DNA of 54,104 nt from Bacteroidia bacterium. GTDB lineage: Bacteria > Bacteroidota > Bacteroidia > Bacteroidales > Azobacteroidaceae. Below, piece by piece: positions 1 to 8,199 of the stretch (position 1 is the first letter of the stretch; the number at the start of each line of letters is the position of its first letter). A program made the position numbers and the translations under genes. The DNA is taken from NCBI GenBank assembly GCA_025996865.1, contig BNTV01000017.1, positions 1 to 54,104 of the forward strand, given 5' to 3'. Below the pieces are notes generated by a model. The model worked only from the letters and a program-made list of their open reading frames with translations, had not been told where the DNA came from and made no database searches.

Positions 1-2828
1 TCGGTACACGTTATAATCCCAATATTGAAAACAATCTGGAAGGCCGGATTGCGGGATTAATCAATTATAACGGCAAAACAACCATTCGCGGAACGAGCAG
101 TCTGTATGCCAATAACGCGCCTTTGGCAGTTGTGGACGGACTTCCTTTCGAAGGTGGGTTATCTGAATTAAATCCTTATGATATAGAAAGTGTTACGGTA
201 TTGAAAGATGCTGCGGCAACGGCTATATACGGCGCGCGGGCATCCAACGGCATCATCGTTGTCACAACCAAACAAGCGAAAGAAAAAGGGAAGACAACGG
301 TTGATGTTTCAGGAAATATCACGGTTTACCAAAAGCCTGATTATAAGGACTATAATTATATGACACCCGCTCAACAAGTGGATGTGGAGAGCCGTTACTA
401 CGATTACTACTTCAATGGGGGCGTGATTGCCAATCCAATCCCGACAGTTGCGGATTACATTAATAAGGGAAATTCAATTACCCCCGTACAATATGCCTAT
501 TACCAATTGGCACAGGGACTTATTTCGCAATCTGAACTCAACAACCGGTTGGATGATTTCAGGCAGAACGATTTTGCCCGACAATTCAGAGATAATGCCT
601 TGAAAAACCGGATTCTTCAGCAATACAATGTCGCCATACGGAGCAAAAGTGAAAAATTTCAATCCAATTTGGTATTGAATTTCAAAACGGATAATTCGGG
701 GATTATTTATGCGAAGGACAATCAATTCAATTTTTTCTACAAGGGCGCTTATGAAGTAAAAAATTGGATGTCGATCAATTTCGGAAGCAACATAATCATG
801 GGTCATACCGAATCAAGCAACAGCAATTTCGCCGCTTCGCCTTTCAACGTATCTCCTTATCTGCGGTTACTGGATGGAAACGGAAACCGGGCGTATTATA
901 CCTCAAACGTTTACAATCCGTATAATACGCTCACGGAAACTACTCCCGAACTGCAAAGCATGTTGGTCAACCACCTCGACGAATTGGCTTTAGACCGCAG
1001 TCGAACTTCCGAAAATAATATGCGTTATTATGCCAATATGACTGTTAAAATCATACCCGGACTTAGTTTCAATCCTCAATTTCAATATGAAAGCAGTCAG
1101 GTAAACAATTCAAGTTACTCCGAATCGGAAAGTTTTATAATGAGATACTTAAAAAATATTTATACCATTCAAGAAGGAGATATCTATACCTGTCTGCTGC
1201 CAAGAAACGGTGGAAAATTAGCCTCGACAAATACAAACAGCAATAGTTGGACGGCGCGCGGGCAACTCAATTTCAGCCGCACATTCGGCAAACACGCTTT
1301 CGATGTAATCGCCGGTACGGAATTTCGCCAGACACAGTCCAAAGGAACGCGGGGTTTATTGCTGGGATACGACGACCAATTGCAATCTCACGCAACCACT
1401 TCCGTTAATTACCCGGCGCTCAGCGCGGTAACATCCACGACCCTGTTCAAACCCGGTTTTAATCCTACCGGTGCCTACACTTCCTACTTATATAATCCAA
1501 CCGGCGTGATTACGGAAACCATTCACCGGTTCAATTCGGGATATACCAATGCTACCTATACTTATAACGACACCTACAACGCATTTGTGTCTTACCGGAA
1601 AGATTACGCCGACATGTTTGGCTTAGACAAGAAGTTTAGAGGTAAACCGCTTTGGTCAACCGGATTGGGTTGGAATTTACATCACGAATCTTTTATGTCG
1701 GATGTCAATTGGATTAGCTTTCTTAAATTCAGGGCTACTTACGGTGTAACCGGCAATATATACATGGGAGCGACAAGTTACCTTACAGCCAATTCAAGTT
1801 TATATAACGCAGCGACCAAACTGCCTGTGTCTGTGGTTGAAAATGCCGCCAATCCGGAACTTCGCTGGGAAAAGAATGAAACCCTTAACACAGGTGCGGA
1901 TTATGCCTTGTTCGGCAACCGGCTTTCCGGCTCCATTGACTGGTACCGTAAAAAGGGAAGCGACTTGTTTTCAACTACACGGATTGACCCATCGGAAGGA
2001 TTTACAAGTCAAATCATAAATAATGGCGATTTATTAAACAAAGGTTTGGAAATCAGCATACAATATGATTGGTTCGGGAGAACAAACAGGGATGGATTAC
2101 AATGGTCAACATCGGCGGTTGTGACACACAACAAGAATGAAATCGTGTATGTGGATGAAACAGCAACCACACCGTTGGCATTGGCGCAGGGCGGTTTCAA
2201 AGTCGGTTATCCGGTCAATTCACTGTTTTCTTTTCAATACAAAGGAATCAATGAGAACGGTCAACCGCAATGGCTCAAGGCCGATAATACTTTAACTACC
2301 ATTTCATTAACCGGATCAGATATGGATGCGGTCGTTTATTCGGGAGAGAGCGATCCCGAACTCAATATGGGCCTCACAAATGATATTCATTATAAAGGAT
2401 TCAGTCTGAACGTGCTGTTGGTTTATTACGGCGGCCACTATTTTCGGGCTTTGCAACCGGCTTCCTATCAATCGCCGCCCTACGGACCGCTACCGTCTTA
2501 TATTCTTGACGGTTGGACGCCTGAAAATACAGAGACAATCATTCCGGGATTCGGGCAATACGCCGTTACAACCATTCCGAGCGGCCACTTGGATTATTCG
2601 GACGCTTTTGTACGTCCGGGCGCTTTTATCAAAATACGAAACATTGTACTGGGGTATGACCTGCCTTTGAATTTTACCAAAAAGACAGGTTTGAATCGAG
2701 TCAATCTGAATTTTCAGGTAAACAATCTGAAAGCGCTTTGGTTGAAAAACAAGGTGCATATCGATCCGGAAACAGGAAGTCCGCAATCTCCCGCATTTTA
2801 TATATTCGGCGTTAATATCAACCTTTAA
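1..2828 (+). CDS. SusC/RagA-type TonB-dependent outer-membrane receptor, 5' end cut by window
   Basis: The frame is open from position 3 with no start codon, so the gene begins before the window; the TTG at 123 is internal. The visible part starts inside the plug domain (RGTSSLYANNAPLAVVDG, then DIESVTVLKDAAATAIYGAR, the SusC plug signature) and runs through a beta-barrel of about 800 residues to a C-terminal aromatic strand ending NINL. SusC proteins are outer-membrane channels that import oligosaccharides or peptides bound by a partner SusD lipoprotein, using energy from TonB. The SusD partner starts 13 bp downstream and a TlpA-like protein follows, so the three are probably one operon. The substrate cannot be told. 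The signal peptide, any carboxypeptidase-like domain and the TonB box lie outside the window. Confidence 0.95.
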   Translation, partial: GTRYNPNIENNLEGRIAGLINYNGKTTIRGTSSLYANNAPLAVVDGLPFEGGLSELNPYDIESVTVLKDAAATAIYGARASNGIIVVTTKQAKEKGKTTVDVSGNITVYQKPDYKDYNYMTPAQQVDVESRYYDYYFNGGVIANPIPTVADYINKGNSITPVQYAYYQLAQGLISQSELNNRLDDFRQNDFARQFRDNALKNRILQQYNVAIRSKSEKFQSNLVLNFKTDNSGIIYAKDNQFNFFYKGAYEVKNWMSINFGSNIIMGHTESSNSNFAASPFNVSPYLRLLDGNGNRAYYTSNVYNPYNTLTETTPELQSMLVNHLDELALDRSRTSENNMRYYANMTVKIIPGLSFNPQFQYESSQVNNSSYSESESFIMRYLKNIYTIQEGDIYTCLLPRNGGKLASTNTNSNSWTARGQLNFSRTFGKHAFDVIAGTEFRQTQSKGTRGLLLGYDDQLQSHATTSVNYPALSAVTSTTLFKPGFNPTGAYTSYLYNPTGVITETIHRFNSGYTNATYTYNDTYNAFVSYRKDYADMFGLDKKFRGKPLWSTGLGWNLHHESFMSDVNWISFLKFRATYGVTGNIYMGATSYLTANSSLYNAATKLPVSVVENAANPELRWEKNETLNTGADYALFGNRLSGSIDWYRKKGSDLFSTTRIDPSEGFTSQIINNGDLLNKGLEISIQYDWFGRTNRDGLQWSTSAVVTHNKNEIVYVDETATTPLALAQGGFKVGYPVNSLFSFQYKGINENGQPQWLKADNTLTTISLTGSDMDAVVYSGESDPELNMGLTNDIHYKGFSLNVLLVYYGGHYFRALQPASYQSPPYGPLPSYILDGWTPENTETIIPGFGQYAVTTIPSGHLDYSDAFVRPGAFIKIRNIVLGYDLPLNFTKKTGLNRVNLNFQVNNLKALWLKNKVHIDPETGSPQSPAFYIFGVNINL

Positions 2829-2841
2829 AAAGACAAAAATC

Positions 2842-4293
2842 ATGAACAGAAAAAAAATAATATATCGCATCGTTTTAGCGCTGGCCGTTATGTTGGCCGG
2901 TTGCAGCGAATTTACGGAGATAGAGCCTAAAGGCAAAAATATTCTCAACCGTGTATCCGATCTTGATTTGCTGTTGAATTTCGATTTCAGTATGAATGGA
3001 AGCATCTCCATTTACGATTCTTCGGTCAAGACAACGGCAGAAGGAGCATTTCGTTTCAATGATGTAAATCTATTGGTCAATGATATTTATCCGTATGCAA
3101 CAAATGTAATTAATCTGATAAGCGCACCTTCCAAAACCTTGGAAGCCGTGTTGGTTACCTCCGACGAATCTGCCGACAGAACCATGCTTACCCCGACCGA
3201 TATTAAATACGAAAAATACTATTTTATTATTACCAATGTGGCGAATATTGTGATAAGCAATGCAGACCAAGCTTCGGGAGACCGGGAAAAAGCAAGGCAA
3301 CTGAAAGCCGAAGCTTACATACTCAGAGCGTATCTTCACTATTTATTAGTCAATTTTTACGCCAAAGGATATGATCCCGCCACGGCAGAAACAGATCCGG
3401 GCGTACCTTACGTGAAAGAAGACAACCGGATTGGAGAACCCAACAAGAAATCCACTGTGGCTGAAGTTTACGCCCATATTCTCGCAGATATTGACGAAGC
3501 CTTGCAATTGAAAAGTCTGCCCCAAACGCCGGTCAACAAAATGCGTGTCGGAAATGCGTTTGCTTATGCCGTTAAAGCCAAAGCGCTCCTTTCCATGCAC
3601 AAGTATCCCGAAGCGCTTCAAGCGGCGGAAGCCAGTCTGGCAATAAACAGTGAAACGCTCGACCACCGTGAATTTGCACCCATTGGAACAAAAGCCTTGG
3701 CGCGTCCCGCACTGACTTGTCCCGAAGACCTTTTTTATGCGACCTACAACGGGCCTCCGGTACTTCAAGGGGCGTCTCTGGAAATATTGAATGACTATTA
3801 TGAACCGGGGAATATTTTCAATGCCATTGCACCCTTTCATCCGGCAGGCGCTTCGGTTACTGGAATTAACGGCGTTAAATTGCTGATGACGGCAACCTAC
3901 AACATCAACAACGGTGGATTGAGCACCGTTGATATGTACCTGACGAAAGCGGAATGTCTGATTCGGGCGCATCAGGTAAAGGAGGCGATAGATATAATCA
4001 ACTTCATTCGTGAAAGGCGGATTCAACCCGATGTTTACGCCCCGTTACCTGCCGCCGTTTCCGAATCGGAAGCGATGGCAAGCCTCAAGAAATTGTCCAG
4101 AATCGAATGTCTGTTTACCTGCAAAAATTACCTGAATATCAAACGGTGGAATACGGAAGAGGCGTATAAAGAAACCATCAGCCGTACAATCAACGGCGTT
4201 ACCTACACGCTGAGACCGGAATCGCCTTTGTGGATATTCCCGTTTCCGCAAAATGCGACCAACTATAATCCGAATATGACACAGAATTATTAG
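2842..4293 (+). CDS. SusD/RagB-family outer-membrane lipoprotein
   Basis: A 483-residue protein with a lipoprotein signal peptide (lipobox LAGC, Cys about residue 21), so it is anchored by lipid in the outer membrane. The helical TPR-like N-terminal half (AEAYILRAYLHYLLVNFYAKGYD, read here in part) and the late segment with YLTKAECLIRA, RRIQPDVYAPLP and SRIECLF are typical of SusD. SusD proteins cap the SusC barrel and present the ligand to it. It begins 13 bp after the SusC stop, so the two are translationally close and form a pair. It is slightly shorter than many SusD proteins (about 500-600 residues), which suggests a small substrate or a peptide-type RagB, but this is inference. Confidence 0.93.
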   Translation: MNRKKIIYRIVLALAVMLAGCSEFTEIEPKGKNILNRVSDLDLLLNFDFSMNGSISIYDSSVKTTAEGAFRFNDVNLLVNDIYPYATNVINLISAPSKTLEAVLVTSDESADRTMLTPTDIKYEKYYFIITNVANIVISNADQASGDREKARQLKAEAYILRAYLHYLLVNFYAKGYDPATAETDPGVPYVKEDNRIGEPNKKSTVAEVYAHILADIDEALQLKSLPQTPVNKMRVGNAFAYAVKAKALLSMHKYPEALQAAEASLAINSETLDHREFAPIGTKALARPALTCPEDLFYATYNGPPVLQGASLEILNDYYEPGNIFNAIAPFHPAGASVTGINGVKLLMTATYNINNGGLSTVDMYLTKAECLIRAHQVKEAIDIINFIRERRIQPDVYAPLPAAVSESEAMASLKKLSRIECLFTCKNYLNIKRWNTEEAYKETISRTINGVTYTLRPESPLWIFPFPQNATNYNPNMTQNY

Positions 4294-4321
4294 TATAAAA
4301 CGCTAAATTAAAGAATAAAAA

Positions 4322-5371
4322 ATGAACCGATTATTATTGATTTTATCCTTATTCGCCCTCGTATTTACTACGAAAGCGCAAGAGCAATCCTTTGAGTTGT
4401 CCGGAACAATTACCGGAAAAAGCGCCGGTACAATTTACCTGACATTGACTGATTTTTATCACGAAAGAATTTCAGATTCCACCCGTATTGTAGATGGAAA
4501 ATTCGTATTGAAAGGCAAAATACCTCATACGGTAATGGCTTTCCTTTCTGCCGATAAATCCGTTCTTTCCGTCGAAAAGGAACCCAATGCGATTTCCTTT
4601 TTCCTTGATCCGGGGAACACGCAAGCGGAATTGGTATATAATGATTTCAAAAACGTTATTCTTACGGGAGCAGTAACCAACAACGAATTAAAGGCGTTTG
4701 AAAAATCGGATAAAACGCCGGAAACTGCCATTGACTACATCTCCAAACATCCAGATTCTTTCCTGTCTGTTTATCTTTTGCAGGGGAAAGTGGCGTCTAT
4801 TAAACAGAAAGAGGCGCTTTTCAGTCAGCTTTCCGAAGACGTGAAGCAGAGCGGATTGGGCCGTCTGATTCAAAGAAGTATTGATGAATCCAAATTGGGT
4901 CTTCCGGGAACCAAAGCGATTGATTTTACAGCTGTGGATATTAAGGGCGAGACACTTAGCCTTTCCGGTTACAAGGGAAAATATGTGTTGATTGATTTTT
5001 GGGCGAGTTGGTGCCTGCCATGCCGGGCCAGTCACCCGCATCTGTTGGAATTGTACGCCAAATACAAAGACAAAGGGTTCGAGATTATTGCCGTAGCGGA
5101 TGATGACAAAAATCCGGCAGTATGGCGAAATGCGGTGGAAAAGGATAAGGTAGGCGTATGGAAACACATACTGAGAGGCTTGGATATGGGGCGAATAAAA
5201 AAAGGAGATACCAATTATACTAATTATCCGAATGAAATAAGCGCCAGCAGGTATGGAGTTACAAGTCTGCCCACCAAAGTATTAGTGAATCCAGAAGGAA
5301 TGATTATCGGTCGATATACCGGAGATGTTGAAGCTTTTGAGAAGCAATTGGAAGAAATATTCGGGTTGTAA
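4322..5371 (+). CDS. TlpA-like periplasmic thiol:disulfide oxidoreductase with N-terminal DUF4369-like domain
   Basis: A 349-residue exported protein (signal peptide residues 1-19, ending TKAQ). Residues about 24-120 resemble the beta-rich DUF4369 domain often found ahead of Bacteroidota thioredoxins (SGTITGKSAGTIYLTL). The C-terminal half is a thioredoxin fold of the AhpC/TSA-TlpA kind, with the active site WASWCLPC (Cys231 and Cys234) and a cis-Pro loop at SLPTKVLV. Such proteins reduce or isomerise disulfides in the periplasm. It starts 28 bp after susD and is probably co-transcribed with the SusCD pair. Whether it serves that transporter or acts generally cannot be told. Confidence 0.9.
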   Translation: MNRLLLILSLFALVFTTKAQEQSFELSGTITGKSAGTIYLTLTDFYHERISDSTRIVDGKFVLKGKIPHTVMAFLSADKSVLSVEKEPNAISFFLDPGNTQAELVYNDFKNVILTGAVTNNELKAFEKSDKTPETAIDYISKHPDSFLSVYLLQGKVASIKQKEALFSQLSEDVKQSGLGRLIQRSIDESKLGLPGTKAIDFTAVDIKGETLSLSGYKGKYVLIDFWASWCLPCRASHPHLLELYAKYKDKGFEIIAVADDDKNPAVWRNAVEKDKVGVWKHILRGLDMGRIKKGDTNYTNYPNEISASRYGVTSLPTKVLVNPEGMIIGRYTGDVEAFEKQLEEIFGL

Positions 5372-5414
5372 AATAAAAGATTATCCGGATGACCCTCATA
5401 GTAAGGCGCCCGGT

Positions 5415-5447
5415 AAAAAAGACGGCGGGCTAAATTTTAGACCCGCC
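5415..5447 (-). terminator. Rho-independent terminator of the 39-residue peptide gene
   Basis: Read on the minus strand, a GGCGGG/CCCGCC stem with a 12-base AT-rich loop region is followed directly by GTCTTTTTTA. It lies 19 bp past the stop codon of the small peptide gene. The T-run is only on the minus-strand side, so it terminates that gene and not tlpA. Confidence 0.8.
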
Positions 5448-5465
5448 ATCCTGCACATAATTATA

Positions 5466-5585
5466 TTAATCCGGTACTAATACTAATACTCCATCTCTAT
5501 ATTCAATATGTGCTCCTCCATTAATTTCCAACATTTCATTTTCGTTCAAAACATACAATTCCTGATTTTCAAAATTTGTTTCCAT
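5466..5585 (-). CDS. 39-residue peptide with double-glycine leader-like motif
   Basis: The reading frame encodes METNFENQELYVLNENEM then LEINGG then AHIEYRDGVLVLVPD. The acidic 24-residue N-terminal part with L/I at -4, N at -3 and Gly-Gly at -2/-1 looks like the double-glycine leaders of Bacteroidota bacteriocins and other exported peptides, which are cut by C39-peptidase ABC exporters. The predicted core is only 15 residues, without cysteine. A TACCTTTG -7 box lies 47 bp upstream and a strong terminator 19 bp downstream, so the unit looks real and monocistronic. It is divergent from a histidine kinase/response regulator pair, with phased repeats between them. No exporter or maturation gene is in the window. 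Role (signal, bacteriocin or other) is unknown. Confidence 0.62.
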   Translation of the reverse strand: METNFENQELYVLNENEMLEINGGAHIEYRDGVLVLVPD

Positions 5586-5631
5586 AACTTAACTATTTAA
5601 TTGATTAATATTGTTAATTTTTATTATGGTG

Positions 5632-5639
5632 CAAAGGTA
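5632..5639 (-). promoter_or_regulatory. Bacteroidota -7 box (TACCTTTG) for the 39-residue peptide gene
   Basis: The minus strand reads TATACCTTTGCACC, a good match to TAnnTTTG, about 47 bp before the ATG. No TTTG -33 box is seen at the expected distance; the phased repeats occupy that place, which fits a promoter that needs an activator. Confidence 0.6.
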
Positions 5640-5650
5640 TAACTTGTTTT

Positions 5651-5700
5651 GTTATGATTTTGTTATGAAATAATTATATAAAGTTATGAAATTGTTATTA
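5651..5700. promoter_or_regulatory. Direct repeats GTTATGA at 11-bp phase, probable response-regulator operator
   Basis: GTTATGA occurs at 5651, 5662 and 5683, with degenerate copies ATTATAT at 5673 and GTTATTA at 5694. The steps are 11, 11, 10 and 11 bp. OmpR/PhoB-family regulators bind 7-bp direct repeats separated by 4 bp, which is this geometry, and an OmpR-type regulator is encoded 1.4 kb away. The array lies between the divergent peptide gene and the kinase gene and takes the -33 region of the peptide promoter. Binding by the neighbouring regulator is inferred. Confidence 0.55.
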
Positions 5701-5706
5701 TATTTG
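5699..5706 (+). promoter_or_regulatory. Bacteroidota -7 box (TATATTTG) for the two-component operon
   Basis: TATATTTG followed by CA matches TAnnTTTG. It lies downstream of the ATG at 5686, so if it is used the kinase must start further in, at GTG 5755 or TTG 5749. Confidence 0.45.
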
Positions 5707-5754
5707 CAGCAGAAAAATAATATCATAGAATCGTTTAAAATAACTTTCTTGTTA

Positions 5755-7089
5755 GTGAAGAACAATTACATAAAACTAATCACTTTTGTAGCGCTTGTTT
5801 CGATTCTCCTTTTACAAGGGGGATGGTTATACAATACGTATAAACTTATGGAAACAGAGTTTAAGGAAAATATAAGTAGCTTGTTTATTCGTTCTTTGGA
5901 GCAAGAAGCTATTTTGCGAATAGAGGACCCTACAAAAAAGGGGATGTGGAAACAAAAAGTAGTAGAGGGATTTCGGGTGGGAAATGACCAGTACACAAAC
6001 AATAGATATCTTCAAGATTACTTATATATAGAAGATTATCCTATCTTTTTAGAAAAAGCGGATAGTATTTTTAATGAAGATGTTAAGAAAAACTATGAGT
6101 CCTTGGATTATTCTTTGTTGCTGATTGATTCGTTAGGCAATCAAGCGGATTCAATCAGTCATGGACAACGCCATTTCAATGAGTATTTCAGTTACAAAGA
6201 AACCGTCCAATTAAGAAATATTGCTCCGGAATATATGATGCTTACTGTTTTTTCTCCGCATAAAATCATATTCGGGAAAATGCTTTTACTGCTTATCGGC
6301 TCGCTCGTTTTGGCTGTTATCGTTTTGTATGGACTCCTTTTGCAGATAAGGATTATTGCCCGACAAAAAAGAATTGCAGAATTGCGGCAGGATTTTACAC
6401 ATGCGATGGTTCACGATATGAAAAGTCCGCTCACAACAATACTCATGGGCATTCGTTCCTTAAAAAGCGGCAAGATAGATGACAAACCGCAAATGAAAGA
6501 ACAGCATTATGCAATCATCATTCAAGAAGGCGAACGTATGCTCGGTCTTGCCAATAAAATACTGGAGATTGCACAATTTGAAGGGCAACAGGTAATTCTT
6601 TCCAAACAACCGGTCAATCTGCCGGATTTAATAGGAAGTTTAACGGAAAAATATCAACTGAATGTAACGAAAAATGTTCATTTCCATATTGAATCAGGCG
6701 TTGAGTATATTTATGCCGACCTCCATTACATTGCTGAGGCTTTTGGCAATATTATTGATAATGCAATAAAATATTCAAAAGAAAATGAGGATGCGGAAAT
6801 TTATATTACGAGTTCTTATGAAAACAATACCGTTCGACTGGCTTTTAAGGATAATGGAACGGGAATTTCCCCAAAAGATCAACAGAAAATATTTCAAAAA
6901 TTCGAACGCGCCGATTCCGTCACAAGAAGCAAAAAGAAGATAAGCGGTTTTGGATTGGGATTGACCTTTGTATCTCAAGTAATTAAAGCTCATGACGGGG
7001 AAATAAAAATAAACAGTCGTTTAGGCTCTTTCAGTGAATTTATAATTAATTTACCATACGATGAAAACAGTAAAATTATTATTGATTGA
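5755..7089 (+). CDS. Membrane sensor histidine kinase
   Basis: The open frame extends to an ATG at 5686, but a -7 box at 5699 and the sequence VKNNYIKLITFVALVSI, a normal kinase N-terminus, favour GTG 5755 (444 residues). There are two membrane segments, about residues 7-28 and 175-198, around a periplasmic sensor of about 145 residues. The cytoplasmic part has the H box with phospho-acceptor His220 (VHDMKSPLTT), the N box (NIIDNAIKYS), G1 (DNGTGIS) and G2 (GFGLGLTF). No HAMP domain is evident. It overlaps the response regulator by 29 bp, so the pair is co-translated. The signal is unknown; the divergent GG-leader peptide is an obvious candidate for input or output. Confidence 0.93.
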   Translation: MKNNYIKLITFVALVSILLLQGGWLYNTYKLMETEFKENISSLFIRSLEQEAILRIEDPTKKGMWKQKVVEGFRVGNDQYTNNRYLQDYLYIEDYPIFLEKADSIFNEDVKKNYESLDYSLLLIDSLGNQADSISHGQRHFNEYFSYKETVQLRNIAPEYMMLTVFSPHKIIFGKMLLLLIGSLVLAVIVLYGLLLQIRIIARQKRIAELRQDFTHAMVHDMKSPLTTILMGIRSLKSGKIDDKPQMKEQHYAIIIQEGERMLGLANKILEIAQFEGQQVILSKQPVNLPDLIGSLTEKYQLNVTKNVHFHIESGVEYIYADLHYIAEAFGNIIDNAIKYSKENEDAEIYITSSYENNTVRLAFKDNGTGISPKDQQKIFQKFERADSVTRSKKKISGFGLGLTFVSQVIKAHDGEIKINSRLGSFSEFIINLPYDENSKIIID

Positions 7090-7762
7090 AGATGACATTC
7101 ATTTGGGTTATATTATAAAAAGCGGCATGGAAGATGTCATCGGAGGCTATGAAGTCAGTCTGGCTTCCAATGGAAAAGAAGGACTTGAAAGTTTGAAGTC
7201 TTTCAGTCCCGATGTTGTTGTTTCGGATATTGAGATGCCGGTTATGAATGGGTTTGAGATGGTTAAGAAAATCAGGCAAACCGATTTGGATTTACCGGTT
7301 ATTTTTGCTACCGGTAAAAATAGCCCTAAAGATGTTACTGTCGGTTATGATGTCGGCGCGGATAATTATATCAAAAAGCCGTTTACGCCCGAAGAACTTG
7401 ACGCGCATGTCAAATCGCTGATTAATATAAAGACTAATAGTAGATTGCGATTAAAAAACGCCGTTCACAAAATCGGGAAATATACATTTCAACCTAAAAA
7501 TTTCACCCTGACTTATGATGATTCCGAAGAAAAGATATTGACGGCAAGAGAGTCTCAAATCCTTGAATTGTTATTGAGACAGAAAGGAGAAATTGTGAAG
7601 AGAGAGGATTTTCTTGAAACATTCTGGGAAAATCAGGATCCGGTTTATGCTTCCCGGAGTCTTGATGTGTTTATCACTAAATTGAGAGCTTATTTATCAA
7701 AAGATCCTTCTATTTCAATCAGAAATGTCAAGATGACCGGTCTTATCCTGAATTTTGATTGA
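7061..7762 (+). CDS. OmpR/PhoB-family response regulator
   Basis: A 233-residue protein. The receiver domain (residues 1-120) has the acidic pair at 11-12, phospho-acceptor Asp56 in VVVSDIEMP, Thr in FATGKNS and the conserved Lys in YIKKPF. The C-terminal winged helix (about 135-233) has LTARESQILELLL and SRSLDVFITKLRAYL, the recognition-helix region of OmpR-type activators. It overlaps the kinase gene and is its partner. OmpR-type regulators bind tandem 11-bp-phased repeats such as those at 5651-5700, so autoregulation and control of the divergent peptide are likely. Confidence 0.95.
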   Translation: MKTVKLLLIEDDIHLGYIIKSGMEDVIGGYEVSLASNGKEGLESLKSFSPDVVVSDIEMPVMNGFEMVKKIRQTDLDLPVIFATGKNSPKDVTVGYDVGADNYIKKPFTPEELDAHVKSLINIKTNSRLRLKNAVHKIGKYTFQPKNFTLTYDDSEEKILTARESQILELLLRQKGEIVKREDFLETFWENQDPVYASRSLDVFITKLRAYLSKDPSISIRNVKMTGLILNFD

Positions 7763-7841
7763 GGTATTTATTTAGTTCCTCGTCATAAAAAAATGATTTA
7801 TCTTTGCCGAAGGTATTACTCAATATACCGGATAGTAAAAC

Positions 7842-7876
7842 TAAAAAAACAGCAATAATAATGGCTGCTTTTTTTG
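7842..7876 (+). terminator. Hairpin with T-run after the response regulator
   Basis: An A-rich arm ending in AGC, a loop of about 10 bases and the arm GCTGCTTTTTT form a terminator-like hairpin 80 bp after the regulator stop. A TATCTTTG box at about 7799 lies between them, so a very short transcript (about 60 nt) could also end here; see findings. Confidence 0.45.
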
Positions 7877-7976
7877 ACTGGAAAGATCATTCATACGTTA
7901 ATCCATTTTATTTACTACAAAATTAACTAATTCTACTTAATACAGGTATAATGTTCCAAATAATATGCAATGATAA

Positions 7977-8130
7977 TGGGTGTACGACAAATTTCCCAAT
8001 TAGTGTTTACCGATTATCAGGAGATGTCTCCACTCGCTGCGCTCGGTCGACAGGACGAGGAACGAGGAGGCGCATGGAGACATCTACCGATAATCGTTAA
8101 ACACTAATTGGGAAATTTGTCGTACACCCA
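7977..8130. mobile_element. MITE-like palindromic element, short copy (154 bp)
   Basis: Both ends carry the same inverted repeat: TGGGTGTACGACAAATTT continues through CCCAATTAGTGTTTA and CGATTATC on the left, and the reverse complement ends at 8130, about 42 bp with one mismatch. Inner arms (GATGTCTCCA and TGGAGACATC) extend the palindrome. There is no coding sequence. A longer copy lies at 36139-36398 and a lone end at about 33123-33148. No clear target duplication is seen. It fills the gap between the response regulator and the next gene together with two terminators. Confidence 0.7.
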
Positions 8131-8141
8131 ATGAATCCTAA

Positions 8142-8179
8142 ATAAAATGCTTTTGGTTGTTCCTCCAAAAGCATTTTAT
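8142..8179 (-). terminator. Terminator hairpin of the 187-residue protein gene
   Basis: Arms ATAAAATGCTTTTGG and CCAAAAGCATTTTAT pair perfectly (15 bp) around an 8-base loop. It lies 21 bp past the stop of the minus-strand gene at 8200 and abuts the MITE. Confidence 0.6.
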
Positions 8180-8199
8180 CAATCTCATATTTAAGCAGA

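Noticed and set aside
123..125. TTG 123 as the start of the SusC gene
   Set aside because: The frame stays open to the window edge and upstream codons encode conserved plug residues.
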